From Bacillota bacterium (lineage in GTDB: Bacteria; Bacillota; Clostridia; Lachnospirales; Lachnospiraceae), in contig JAEZKU010000002.1 of assembly GCA_023436065.1 (NCBI GenBank), positions 25,651-89,650 of the forward strand: DNA of 64,000 nt, read 5' to 3'. The position numbers and the translations under genes are program-made. The notes under the pieces were generated by a model, which worked only from the letters and a program-made list of their open reading frames with translations, did not search any database and was not told the DNA's origin. The first letter of the stretch is position 1; each line of letters opens with the position of its first letter. Below, piece after piece: positions 10,080 to 18,410 of the stretch.

Positions 10080-11171
10080 ATGAAACGTAGGATCGCATTA
10101 CACAGGAATAGCGTGAACTTAATATGGAAGCTTATTATTCTGGTATTCGGAAGCATTTTCTGGATTACGTCCATCAGGAACCAGGCTTACCTATCGGATT
10201 ATCATGGAGCTGTCAGTATACGATATAAAGAGCCTGTATTAACTTCACAGGAGATAGATCATATTATCCAGGGTATGGTCTCTAAAGAAGATCGTAATAT
10301 ACCGGAAGTAACCTTATGGCAAAGAGATGAGGATATGATTCTTACCAATGAAGAAAGAAATACGTCGGTAAGTGTTGGTTTAATCACAGTGGTTGGAGAT
10401 ATGACAAAGGTATATCCAAACTCTATGCTATATGGCGGTTATCTGTCCCGGGGGGATGCTTCAGGCTGCGTTATTGATAAAAATACGGCGTATCAGCTGT
10501 TTCATTCGGAAAATGCAGTGGGACTTACAATAAACCTGGAGCATAAGGAGTATACCATAAGCGGTATCATGCGGGATATGAGCAGCAATATTATGATAGT
10601 TCAGGAGGAAAATCAGGCGTTTTCGAAAAATGAGGGTAAAAGCTACAGTTGTATGGAGCTTGCTTTTTCTGATACTGAAAATGCAAAGTATCTGGCTGAG
10701 AACTTCATTCGTTCCAATGGTCTTGGTACCCCTACAGTATATATTGATGGCTATATGTATCAGAAGCTTTCCTACCTTCTGATCCATATTCCCTTATGGT
10801 TTAGTGCTATGTTACTCATCTTATACTTTGCCCGTAGGGTTAATAAACTGAAAGGCTCTGTTGTGTTATTCGTAGGTGGCTGGCTTGGAATTATCCTGTT
10901 CAGTGCCCTCCTGATCAGAATAACGAATGTGCATATTTATTATTCAAGCTCAATGCTTCCCACACTCTGGTCTGATTTTGAGTTCTGGGGTAATCAGTGG
11001 AAGCTGCTCAAAAGCTCGTTAAATCATATAGAGGGAAGTATATTATATTATAACGACATCATGCTAATAAAAAGAATGGGACTCGTACTAAGCGGAGTTG
11101 CGCTCACTGTACTTTCACAAGTGTTGGGGATTAAGATAAATTACATAGCAAAAAAGGCTGCTTCATACTGA
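10080..11171 (+). CDS. MacB/FtsX-like membrane protein without ATPase
   Basis: 363 residues. There is one N-terminal membrane segment (about 12-32), then an extracytoplasmic region of about 200 residues that resembles the MacB periplasmic core (VVGDMTKVYPNSMLYGGYLS, short strands, a G-D-A-S-G stretch). Three further hydrophobic segments lie near the C-terminus (about 232-250, 258-280, 337-355). It begins 15 bases after the adaptor gene and is the last gene of the operon before the hairpin at 11176. Adaptor plus MacB-like core suggests a small exporter or signalling complex next to the importer genes. The family call is tentative because the usual four-segment FtsX arrangement is not perfect. 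Confidence 0.5.
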   Translation: MKRRIALHRNSVNLIWKLIILVFGSIFWITSIRNQAYLSDYHGAVSIRYKEPVLTSQEIDHIIQGMVSKEDRNIPEVTLWQRDEDMILTNEERNTSVSVGLITVVGDMTKVYPNSMLYGGYLSRGDASGCVIDKNTAYQLFHSENAVGLTINLEHKEYTISGIMRDMSSNIMIVQEENQAFSKNEGKSYSCMELAFSDTENAKYLAENFIRSNGLGTPTVYIDGYMYQKLSYLLIHIPLWFSAMLLILYFARRVNKLKGSVVLFVGGWLGIILFSALLIRITNVHIYYSSSMLPTLWSDFEFWGNQWKLLKSSLNHIEGSILYYNDIMLIKRMGLVLSGVALTVLSQVLGIKINYIAKKAASY

Positions 11172-11175
11172 ATTG

Positions 11176-11225
11176 ACTTCCTAGAAGTTAGATTTTAGGT
11201 CTAACATTAGGGGAGGAAGTTTTTG
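11176..11225 (+). terminator. Rho-independent terminator after the 1439-11171 operon
   Basis: The outer arms ACTTCC/GGAAGT and inner arms GTTAGA/TCTAAC form a stem-loop that ends in TTTTTG. It lies directly after the stop at 11171, between convergent genes. Confidence 0.65.
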
Positions 11226-11243
11226 TATGAATCAGCTTCTTTT

Positions 11244-11265
11244 ATGTGCGCCTGACAGCGCACAT
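11244..11265. repeat. Perfect 8-bp inverted repeat between convergent genes
   Basis: ATGTGCGC and GCGCACAT are separated by six bases. There is no U-run on either side, so it is not a standard terminator. It could slow polymerase coming from either side. Confidence 0.4.
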
Positions 11266-11293
11266 CACAATTATTCCTTAAGCTGTGCAGCTA

Positions 11294-12313
11294 CTAAGTT
11301 CTTTTGCGTATCGCACAGCTTTCTCTCTTTACTAAGTAATAAGGCAATGAAATTTTTAATGGCAGCGAGTGTCCGTTGTTAATGCGGTCAATAAGTATCT
11401 TCGCTGTCATTTTTCCTATTTCCTCGATGGGAATATGCATCGTGGTCAGCATGGGGGATACATATTGGGAAATATCAATATCATCCATACTGATTACGGA
11501 TATTTCCTCAGGGATTTTGTAATTGCAGTCCTGAATTGCCTTGAGAGCACCAATTGCAGTGATGTCATTAATACAGAAGAAAGCAGTCACATCCTTGGAG
11601 CGCTCAAGAATACGTTTTGCACCCTGATAACCATCGTCAGAAGAGATGGGAACATTAGTTACAAGATTATGATCAAGTGGAAGGTGATGCTTTTTCAAGG
11701 CATCCCGATAAGCAAAATATCTTACTTCCTTCTGCACTTCTCCGATATATCCAGTTCTTACGTGACCTAGTCCGAAAAGATGTTCCATAGCATCGGTTGC
11801 GACAGCATACCCATCACAGATCACCTGATCGTATTCAGCATCTAGGGCATTTAATCCCGCATATACCACCTTCTTAAAATGTAGTTTCAGAAATTTTAAG
11901 GTCTCTTTATCACACCTGCCCAGGACAGCAACTCCGTCCACTTCATTGTTTACAATCTGATGATGTATTGCAGGATTGTGGATATCATAAGCAGAGAAGG
12001 AATATTTCACGATAAATCCTTCCTTTAGTGCTTCCTGCTCAATGCTTCTGGTCAGTGTCGAAAAAAAGGCATCATTTTTTGCATCTGTGGAACGAGCATA
12101 GATACAGGCAATGGATTTTGTCAATTTTCTTACGGAGGTTCCGGACTTTAAAGATTGTGCAGAAGCGTTAGGAGTATATCCCCCGGCACGAGCAATTTCC
12201 CATATCTTGTCCTGGACCTCTTTGCTGGCGGCATTGATGGATTTACCATTGAGTATTCTGGAGACAGTTGAAATCGAGACGCCTGCGGCGTTCGCAATAT
12301 CTTTTAGTGTCAT
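11294..12313 (-). CDS. LacI/GalR-family transcriptional regulator
   Basis: 339 residues. The N-terminal helix-turn-helix is typical (MTLKDIANAAGVSISTVSRIL, with the hinge helix around NASAQSLKSG). A periplasmic-binding-like effector domain follows (about 62-335), including FFCINDITAIGALKAI and ISVISMDDIDISQYVSPMLTT. It is the second gene of a leftward pair with the mutarotase at 12348 and is divergent from the sulfonate-type ABC genes. The effector is probably a sugar or sugar phosphate from the pathway encoded at 13405-26918. A perfect 16-bp palindrome of LacI-operator type lies in that pathway at 20652-20667. Confidence 0.92.
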   Translation of the reverse strand: MTLKDIANAAGVSISTVSRILNGKSINAASKEVQDKIWEIARAGGYTPNASAQSLKSGTSVRKLTKSIACIYARSTDAKNDAFFSTLTRSIEQEALKEGFIVKYSFSAYDIHNPAIHHQIVNNEVDGVAVLGRCDKETLKFLKLHFKKVVYAGLNALDAEYDQVICDGYAVATDAMEHLFGLGHVRTGYIGEVQKEVRYFAYRDALKKHHLPLDHNLVTNVPISSDDGYQGAKRILERSKDVTAFFCINDITAIGALKAIQDCNYKIPEEISVISMDDIDISQYVSPMLTTMHIPIEEIGKMTAKILIDRINNGHSLPLKISLPYYLVKRESCAIRKRT

Positions 12314-12347
12314 AAATCAGAGAATGACCTTTCTTAGTTGATCTGTA

Positions 12348-13235
12348 TCAATAGCCTAGCAATGAGATTTCAAGATGGTAGGTAGAACACTCATTTTGCT
12401 TCAGTACCTGAATATCTCTTTTGTGGCAGAATATATCATCTTCGTCATCAAATATTGCAGCACCATTCCAGGGTTCCAGACATAGAAAAGGTGCGTTGCC
12501 TCCGGCCGGTGTCCAGAAAGCAATGGAAGAAAAATCAGGATAGGCCAGATGAATGCCTTTTTGAGTCACCGGATTTATCAGGCTGACTGCATGAGAATTG
12601 GTGTGTCGAAAGTAAATCGCATCATGATCAAACATCTCTGCAGATAAAGGAAGAAGAGAGCTGTTATCCAAATATAAATCGTTTATTGATGAAAGAAAGC
12701 ACGAGTTTTGGAGGTCATAAACAGTAGACTTTATTTGCTCTTCCTTTTCAAATTGCAGTACATAATCATGAAATGCTTCTCCTTCTTCCAAGGGACACAT
12801 AAAACCGGGGTGAGCTCCGATATGATAGTACATCATTTCATCGGATTTATTAAATACCTGGTAGGTCATACGGATTCTATTCCCGTGAAGCTCATAGGTA
12901 AGGAATAATTCAAAATGATAGGGGTAGCTTTTCAGGGTCTCTTCATTTGAGGATAAAGTGAAGGTTGCGTAATTACTCCCGCTGGATATGAGATTGAATT
13001 CTGAGTCTTTACAGAATCCATGCCTGGGCATCTGGTATTCTGAGCCATTGATTATGGTTTTATTGTTTCTCAGATTACCTATGGACGGGAATAACAGAGG
13101 CGAGGAATGCATCCAGTGTGCAGGGTCCGAGTTCCAGATAAATTCTTTGCCGGATGGATTATGAAAGGACTTTAGTTCAGCACCGAGGGTGTTAACGGTA
13201 ATCTGATAATTTTCAGAAATCAAAGTAATATTCAT
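12348..13235 (-). CDS. Aldose 1-epimerase (mutarotase) family protein, LacX-like
   Basis: About 295 residues from ATG 13235, which has AAGGAG seven bases upstream; an upstream in-frame start would add six residues. The galactose-mutarotase fold is indicated by ELKSFHNPSGKEFIW, HGFCKDSEF, the central IGAHPGF motif (the conserved catalytic-type His) and LCLEPWNG. The role is interconversion of alpha and beta anomers of a sugar in the cytoplasm. It is transcribed with the LacI regulator and away from the importer and catabolic genes, which fits a sugar as the substrate of the whole locus. Confidence 0.85.
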   Translation of the reverse strand: MNITLISENYQITVNTLGAELKSFHNPSGKEFIWNSDPAHWMHSSPLLFPSIGNLRNNKTIINGSEYQMPRHGFCKDSEFNLISSGSNYATFTLSSNEETLKSYPYHFELFLTYELHGNRIRMTYQVFNKSDEMMYYHIGAHPGFMCPLEEGEAFHDYVLQFEKEEQIKSTVYDLQNSCFLSSINDLYLDNSSLLPLSAEMFDHDAIYFRHTNSHAVSLINPVTQKGIHLAYPDFSSIAFWTPAGGNAPFLCLEPWNGAAIFDDEDDIFCHKRDIQVLKQNECSTYHLEISLLGY

Positions 13236-13319
13236 GAGGTTTCTCCTTATCATTCAACTTGATCAAAGTATCTGTGATTAATTTCTACTATAAGTAGACA
13301 CCATTCGTCGGTAGAAAAA

Positions 13320-13342
13320 AAGGTTGAAAAAATTTCAACCTT
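13320..13342. promoter_or_regulatory. Perfect 10-bp inverted repeat in the divergent promoter region
   Basis: AAGGTTGAAA and TTTCAACCTT are separated by AAA. The repeat is in the 170-bp space between the mutarotase and the ABC permease, upstream of a possible -10 (TACAAT at 13363-13368) reading rightward. A half-copy (GGTTGAA) lies in the leader of the binding-protein gene near 15130. It is a candidate operator for the LacI or LuxR-type regulator of the locus; the factor is not known. Confidence 0.5.
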
Positions 13343-13404
13343 AAAAATTTCGGACAGAATGCTACAATATGAGCATGACAAGATTGAGAGAAAAGGAGAG
13401 GCAT

Positions 13405-14184
13405 ATGAATAACAAAAATAAGGTCAACAAAATTCCAAAGATGGCTTGGTTGCTTATTTCCCTTGGAACAGCAATGGTTTTGTGGTATCTTTTATCACTG
13501 AATCCGCAGACAGCAAGAAGCTTTCCAAACATAGTAGTTACGATGAAGTCTATGGGAACTATGATATCACGAGGGGTATTTTGGACAGATATTACCAGCA
13601 GTTTGATCTCAGTAACAGCAGGCTTTGCCATTGGCTTTGTATTGTCTCTGCCGACTGCGATTCTAATGGCCTGGTATGCACCGGTCAGAAATATCATCGA
13701 ACCATGGATACAGTTTATCCGTAACATACCACCCCTTGCATATGTACCATTGATCGTTATATCGGCAGGTGTAGGTAGAAAACCGCAGATTATTGTCATT
13801 ACAATTGCAACATTTCTGATTATGACCGTTACAATCTACCAAGGTGTTATTAATGTAGATACGACATTAATTAAAGCAGCAAGAGTATTAGGCGCAAATG
13901 ATAAGGATATCTTCTTTAAGGTAATCGCACCGGCAACATTACCCTTTATTATAACAGCAGTTCGGTTAGGAAGCTCTACCGCATTAACCACATTGATTGC
14001 AGCAGAATCCACGGGAGCCGTAGCTGGTTTGGGAATGAGAATTCGTTCCTTAAATAACAGCTTTGAATCAGCACCCATGCTTTTATATATCATAATCATT
14101 GGAATCATCGGTATGTTGGTTGAAAAATTCGTTAAGTTCTTAGAAAGGAGGTTCACAGGATGGCAGGAGAAGAGAGAAGTGTAA
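13405..14184 (+). CDS. ABC transporter permease, NitT/TauT (SsuC/TauC) type
   Basis: About 259 residues from ATG 13405, preceded by AAAAGGAGAGG; the ATG at 13369 has no ribosome site. There are six hydrophobic segments. The cytoplasmic EAA-like loop reads KAARVLGANDKDIFFKVIAPATLPFI (split here only by family comparison), the form seen in the taurine, aliphatic sulfonate and nitrate transporters. The family mainly carries small anions and sulfonates, not sugars, which is odd for an amino-sugar locus. It overlaps the ATPase gene by 25 bases. Confidence 0.9.
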   Translation: MNNKNKVNKIPKMAWLLISLGTAMVLWYLLSLNPQTARSFPNIVVTMKSMGTMISRGVFWTDITSSLISVTAGFAIGFVLSLPTAILMAWYAPVRNIIEPWIQFIRNIPPLAYVPLIVISAGVGRKPQIIVITIATFLIMTVTIYQGVINVDTTLIKAARVLGANDKDIFFKVIAPATLPFIITAVRLGSSTALTTLIAAESTGAVAGLGMRIRSLNNSFESAPMLLYIIIIGIIGMLVEKFVKFLERRFTGWQEKREV

Positions 14185-14951
14185 AAGTTAAAATTGAAAA
14201 TGTCAGAAAGGTTTTTAACACCAGGAATGGTGAAATGATTGCCTTAAACGGTGTTGATCTTGACATCAAAGAAAATGAATTTATATGCGTAGTTGGACCT
14301 TCAGGCTGTGGAAAATCAACATTATTAAATATTATTGCAGGCTTATCAGAGCCAACCTCAGGTAAGGTTCTCTGTGACGGAAAAGAAGTAAACGGAACGG
14401 GTACAGAGAGAGGCGTTGTATTTCAACAGTATGCATTGTTCCCTTGGCTGACAGTTAAGAAGAACGTTATGTTTGGACTGAAATTAAAAGGAATTAAGGG
14501 AAGAGAAGCAGAAGAGATTGCAATGAATTATCTTAAAATGGTACAGCTGGAGGATTTTGCGGATCACTATCCGAAGGAGCTGTCCGGTGGTATGAAGCAA
14601 AGAGTTGCCATCGCCAGAGCATATGCGGTAAATCCCTCCATCCTACTGATGGACGAGCCATTTGGAGCATTGGATGCACAGACAAGAGCACAGCTTCAGC
14701 AAGAGCTTCTTGAGACATGGGAAAAAGAAAGAAAGACATGCTTCTTTATTACGCATGATGTGGACGAGGCTATTATACTTGCTCAAAAAGTAATTATTAT
14801 GAGCGCAAGGCCAGGACGCATTAAAGAAATTGTTGATATAGATATTCCATATCCACGTAATCAGGAAACCAGGATGTCGCCGAGATTTATAGAGTTAAAG
14901 AACTATATTTGGAGTCAGGTGTATCAGGAATACCTTGAGGTAAGGAAGTAA
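14160..14951 (+). CDS. ABC transporter ATPase, NitT/TauT (SsuB/TauB) type
   Basis: 263 residues. Walker A is GPSGCGKST (about 44-52), the Q-loop is VVFQQYALFPW, the signature is LSGGMKQR (about 140-147), Walker B is ILLMDEP and the H-loop His is in FFITHDVDEA. AGGAGG lies just before the ATG, inside the end of the permease gene. With the permease at 13405 and the lipoprotein at 15193 it makes a complete importer. The EMP-type fold and sequence place it with sulfonate, taurine and nitrate importers. Confidence 0.93.
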   Translation: MAGEERSVKVKIENVRKVFNTRNGEMIALNGVDLDIKENEFICVVGPSGCGKSTLLNIIAGLSEPTSGKVLCDGKEVNGTGTERGVVFQQYALFPWLTVKKNVMFGLKLKGIKGREAEEIAMNYLKMVQLEDFADHYPKELSGGMKQRVAIARAYAVNPSILLMDEPFGALDAQTRAQLQQELLETWEKERKTCFFITHDVDEAIILAQKVIIMSARPGRIKEIVDIDIPYPRNQETRMSPRFIELKNYIWSQVYQEYLEVRK

Positions 14952-15192
14952 GGCTACAAGGCCTTTGGGGTACATCGTAAGTATTAGTAAATGAAATATT
15001 AAATTTCCTTCCATTGAGAAATATTAGATAAAGCAGAACATCATATTTTTCAGCCCCTATGCAAATAGCTAATAGCAGGACAGGGAAGGAATTTTAATAT
15101 AAATGGAATCAAGAAGCCGAAGTATTTGACGGTTGAAGGTTCCGACATGTTGTATAACAATTTTTGATGGATATTATTAAGGAGGAAATACC

Positions 15193-16278
15193 ATGAGAAA
15201 GAAAGTATTGGGTTTAGTACTGGCTACAGCCTTGACAGTTGGTTTGTTAGCAGGATGCGGAAGTAAGACAGAGACAAAGGAAACAACTCCTACAGCAGTT
15301 CCAACAACAGCTCCACAAACAGAAAATGAGGGCACACAAGGAACAGATACAACAGAGCCGGACGTTACGAAAGAACCGGTAACCTTAAATATTGCATATA
15401 TGCCTAATTACGGAAGCCTTTGGGCAATTGAAAATGCGATTGCAAAAGGTTATTTAGAAGAAGAGGGTATTACAGTTAAGTTAACAGAATTCCAGGATGG
15501 TCCTACAATTATTGCAGCGATGGAATCAGGAAGTATTGACATCGGTTACATTGGACAGGGAGCGCATAAGCTTGCTATTAACGGCAAGGCAACAATCTTT
15601 GCATTATCCCATATTTCTAACGGCGATGCATTAATCGGCGGAAAGGGAATCACTTCCATTGAAGATCTCAAAGGTAAGAAGGTAGCTTACTCATCAGGAA
15701 GCTCCAGCGAAGATATTCTGCTTAACTCATTAACAAAAGCAGGTATGACTATGGATGATATTCAGGCAGTGGATATGGATGCATCTGCGATTGTTACTGC
15801 TATGTTATCCGGTGGTGTTGATGCTGCTGCTACCTGGTCACCGAACAGCTTAAAAATTCTGGATGAAATGCCGGAGGCTACAAAATTAACAGATAATCTT
15901 ACCTTCTCTGATAAAACAGTATCCTTAGCAAGCTGGATCGCAATGCCTGATTATGCAAAGGGAAACAGAGATATCTTAGTAAGATTCACACGTGCTCTAT
16001 TCAAGGCAATGGATTATGCAGCAGATGAGAATCAGCAAGAAACTGCTGAATTAATTGCAAAGCAGGTAGCACAGGATGCTGAAACCGTATATGCACAGCG
16101 CGGAGATGCTGAATGGTTAACAGGAAAAGAGGTTGCAGAAGGAGCAGCGAATGGTACAGTAGAGGGCTACTATGATTTACAGAAGAGTAATTTCATCGCA
16201 GCAGGAGCTGTAGAAGGTAATCCGGCAGTTGCAGACTATGTTATGTTAGATGTTATGACTGAAGCAGGACAATACTAA
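15193..16278 (+). CDS. NMT1/SsuA-like substrate-binding lipoprotein
   Basis: 361 residues. The lipoprotein signal ends at LLAGCGS (Cys22). A Thr/Pro/Glu-rich linker follows (about 27-58). The ligand-binding domain then begins NIAYMPNYGSLWAIENAIAKGYL and contains GLDIG-like and AYSSGSSSEDILL segments typical of the SsuA/TauA/ThiY superfamily. It has its own 240-base leader after the ATPase gene, with TTGACG near 15125 and a strong AAGGAGG site. A hairpin at 16322 follows it, so it is probably expressed more strongly than the rest, as usual for binding proteins. The ligand is likely anionic. Confidence 0.88.
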   Translation: MRKKVLGLVLATALTVGLLAGCGSKTETKETTPTAVPTTAPQTENEGTQGTDTTEPDVTKEPVTLNIAYMPNYGSLWAIENAIAKGYLEEEGITVKLTEFQDGPTIIAAMESGSIDIGYIGQGAHKLAINGKATIFALSHISNGDALIGGKGITSIEDLKGKKVAYSSGSSSEDILLNSLTKAGMTMDDIQAVDMDASAIVTAMLSGGVDAAATWSPNSLKILDEMPEATKLTDNLTFSDKTVSLASWIAMPDYAKGNRDILVRFTRALFKAMDYAADENQQETAELIAKQVAQDAETVYAQRGDAEWLTGKEVAEGAANGTVEGYYDLQKSNFIAAGAVEGNPAVADYVMLDVMTEAGQY

Positions 16279-16321
16279 ATATAGAAACCTCCGACAAACG
16301 GCGGTAGTTACGTAGGGTAAG

Positions 16322-16347
16322 ATAGAGCTGCCATCTGGCAGCTCTAT
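16322..16347 (+). terminator. Hairpin after the binding-protein gene (partial terminator)
   Basis: The arms ATAGAGCTGCC and GGCAGCTCTAT have a four-base loop. Only a short T-rich tail follows (TGTTA), so some read-through into the enzyme genes is expected. This would give more binding protein than enzymes. Confidence 0.7.
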
Positions 16348-16399
16348 TGTTACTATATAAAGATATGTTGGATCGTAAGGATAAAGAAAAGGAGAAAGC

Positions 16400-17221
16400 A
16401 TGTATCATAAATACTATTATTATAACAAAGAAGAGTTACTGAATGCTCCGAAGATCCCTCTTGTTGTCAGGGAGAATAATGAGGATGTATTCAAAGCGAT
16501 GGCTGAGGAAATGCTAACAGAGATCAAACGAAAAAATGCATCGGGAGAGAAAACAGTATTGATCTGTCCGGTTGGACCTGTGGGACAATATCCGTATTTT
16601 GTAGAGATGGTGAATGAAGAAAAGGTTAGTCTGAAGGACGTATGGTTTATCAATATGGATGAGTACCTGACGGATGACAAGCAGTGGATTCCCAAAGAAC
16701 ATAGACTTAGTTTCCGTGGCTTTATGGATCGTGTGGTATATTCCAACATCAACGAGGAATTAGTAATGCCGGAGAATCAGCGCATTTTTCCGGATCCGAA
16801 CAATATTACGTATATTCCGGAATTGATTGAACGCCTGGGTGGTGTGGATATATGCTTTGGAGGAATTGGAATTAATGGGCATGTAGCGTTTAATGAAGCT
16901 TCGGATGATTTGAGTCCGGAGGAATTCCTAAAGCAACGGACAAGGATACTGGAAATTGCCAAGGAAACAAGAGCAGTCAATTCGATCGGTGATCTGAACG
17001 GAGCACTGGATGATATGCCAAATTACTGCATTACTATTGGAATCAATGAAATCTCACAAGCTAGAAAGATCCGTCTGGGATGTTTTCGTGATTGGCACAG
17101 AAGTGTTGTAAGACACGCGGCACACGGGGAAAAGAGCGCGCATTTTCCGGTAAGTCTGTTGCAGGGGCATCCGGATATTAACATCCAGATAACGGAATTT
17201 GTGGCAAATCTGCCGGAATAA
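16400..17221 (+). CDS. NagB-family (glucosamine-6-phosphate deaminase-like) enzyme with altered phosphate site
   Basis: 273 residues. The core of the family is clear: INMDEYL (D87), GGIGINGHVAFNEA (N159, H161, E166) and KETRAVNS. The family deaminates and isomerises glucosamine-6-phosphate to fructose-6-phosphate. Asn instead of Asp in the GINGH motif also occurs in Bacillus NagB, so it is not a sign of inactivity. However, the usual phosphate loop (TGGTP or TGSTP) reads PVGPVGQYPYF at about 57-67. The segment that normally holds the phosphate-binding Lys (VTGxxKA) reads CFRDWHRSV. Catalysis is therefore likely kept while the group held at C6 may not be a phosphate. It lies 12 bases before nagA. 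Confidence 0.8.
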   Translation: MYHKYYYYNKEELLNAPKIPLVVRENNEDVFKAMAEEMLTEIKRKNASGEKTVLICPVGPVGQYPYFVEMVNEEKVSLKDVWFINMDEYLTDDKQWIPKEHRLSFRGFMDRVVYSNINEELVMPENQRIFPDPNNITYIPELIERLGGVDICFGGIGINGHVAFNEASDDLSPEEFLKQRTRILEIAKETRAVNSIGDLNGALDDMPNYCITIGINEISQARKIRLGCFRDWHRSVVRHAAHGEKSAHFPVSLLQGHPDINIQITEFVANLPE

Positions 17222-17232
17222 GGGAGACTCTT

Positions 17233-18384
17233 ATGAATGAATATTATTTAGTGAATGGACAAGTTTATGTAGATCATGCCTTTAAAAAAATGACAGTTGG
17301 TGTTCAGGATGGGAAGCTTGAATTGCTTCCGGCAGACGAAAAACTTCCCGAAACTGCGAATATCATGGATGTGAACGGGAAAAAAGTAGTACCGGGTTTT
17401 ATCGATATACACTGTCATGGAGCGGCAGGGGTGGATGTAAATGCTGCCAAAGCCGAGGAATTGGAAGCAATCTGCAGAGCTGTGGCAAGATACGGAACAA
17501 CCTCCTGGTTATGTTCTGTACTCACTGATACCGAGGAACAGACAAAATGGTGCATAGATGAGTTTAAAAAGCATAAAGGAATGGAGCATAAGGGGGCAAA
17601 CCTATTAGGCATCCATCTGGAAGGACCATTTTTGTGCAGCTTATATAAGGGAGCCATGCCGGAGCACTTACTGCAGATGCCGAACATGCCATTACTGCGG
17701 GAATACCAGAATCGCGCAGAAGGAGATATTAAGTACATCACAGTTTCACCGGAGGTAGAAGGCATTGTGGACGATATTCCTAAGATGATTGAGCTTGGAA
17801 TGACGGTTGCAATCGGCCATTCCGGTGCAGATTATGAGACCAGTTGGAAGGCCATTCATAACGGAGCCTCCGCATGTACCCACACCTTTAATGCTATGAA
17901 ACTGATGCATCAGCATTTCCCGGCCATTATGGGAGCTGCTTTGGAATCTGATATATACTGCGAGGCAATCTGCGATGGAAGACATCTGCATCCGGGAGTA
18001 GTCCGCTTGTTGATTAAGACCAAGGGACTTGACCGGGTGATTGCAATTACGGATTCCATTATGGCAGCAGGCTTACCGGATGGAAGATACAAGCTGGGGG
18101 TAAATAATGTCATAGTGGAAGATGGAGATGCGAAGCTGGAGGATGGAACACGTGCCGGAAGTACGCTAACGCAGAACATTGCATTGAGAAATCTACTTGC
18201 CTTTACAGGGAGACCTTTGGAGGAAGTGATTCCTCTTTTGACTGAAAATCCGGCAAAATTAATCGGTATATATGATAAAAAGGGATCTATCGCTGATGGG
18301 AAAGATGCAGATCTCGTCATACTGGATGATAAGAATGACGTGTTCGAAGTGTTTGTTCAAGGGGATAGAATTCTCAATGCATAA
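17233..18384 (+). CDS. nagA: N-acetylglucosamine-6-phosphate deacetylase family
   Basis: 383 residues, the usual family length. The metal and active-site motifs are complete: GFIDIHCHG (H60, H62), LEGPF (E129), GHSGADY (H195), THTFNAM (H216), GRHLHP, and ITDSIMAAG with catalytic D273, then AGSTLT. It removes acetate from an N-acetylamino sugar 6-phosphate, or from a C6-substituted analogue here, in the cytoplasm, supplying the NagB-like enzyme encoded just upstream. The locus has no sugar kinase or PTS to make the 6-phosphate. The true substrate is therefore open. Confidence 0.9.
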   Translation: MNEYYLVNGQVYVDHAFKKMTVGVQDGKLELLPADEKLPETANIMDVNGKKVVPGFIDIHCHGAAGVDVNAAKAEELEAICRAVARYGTTSWLCSVLTDTEEQTKWCIDEFKKHKGMEHKGANLLGIHLEGPFLCSLYKGAMPEHLLQMPNMPLLREYQNRAEGDIKYITVSPEVEGIVDDIPKMIELGMTVAIGHSGADYETSWKAIHNGASACTHTFNAMKLMHQHFPAIMGAALESDIYCEAICDGRHLHPGVVRLLIKTKGLDRVIAITDSIMAAGLPDGRYKLGVNNVIVEDGDAKLEDGTRAGSTLTQNIALRNLLAFTGRPLEEVIPLLTENPAKLIGIYDKKGSIADGKDADLVILDDKNDVFEVFVQGDRILNA

Positions 18385-18410
18385 ATTATAGAAATTGAGG
18401 AGATCAAAAA

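Noticed and set aside
11244..11265. Terminator for the LacI-mutarotase transcript
   Set aside because: The stem is perfect but no U-run follows it in the leftward direction.
16400..17221. Loss of function of NagB from Asn in GINGH
   Set aside because: Bacillus NagB has Asn at the same place and is active.
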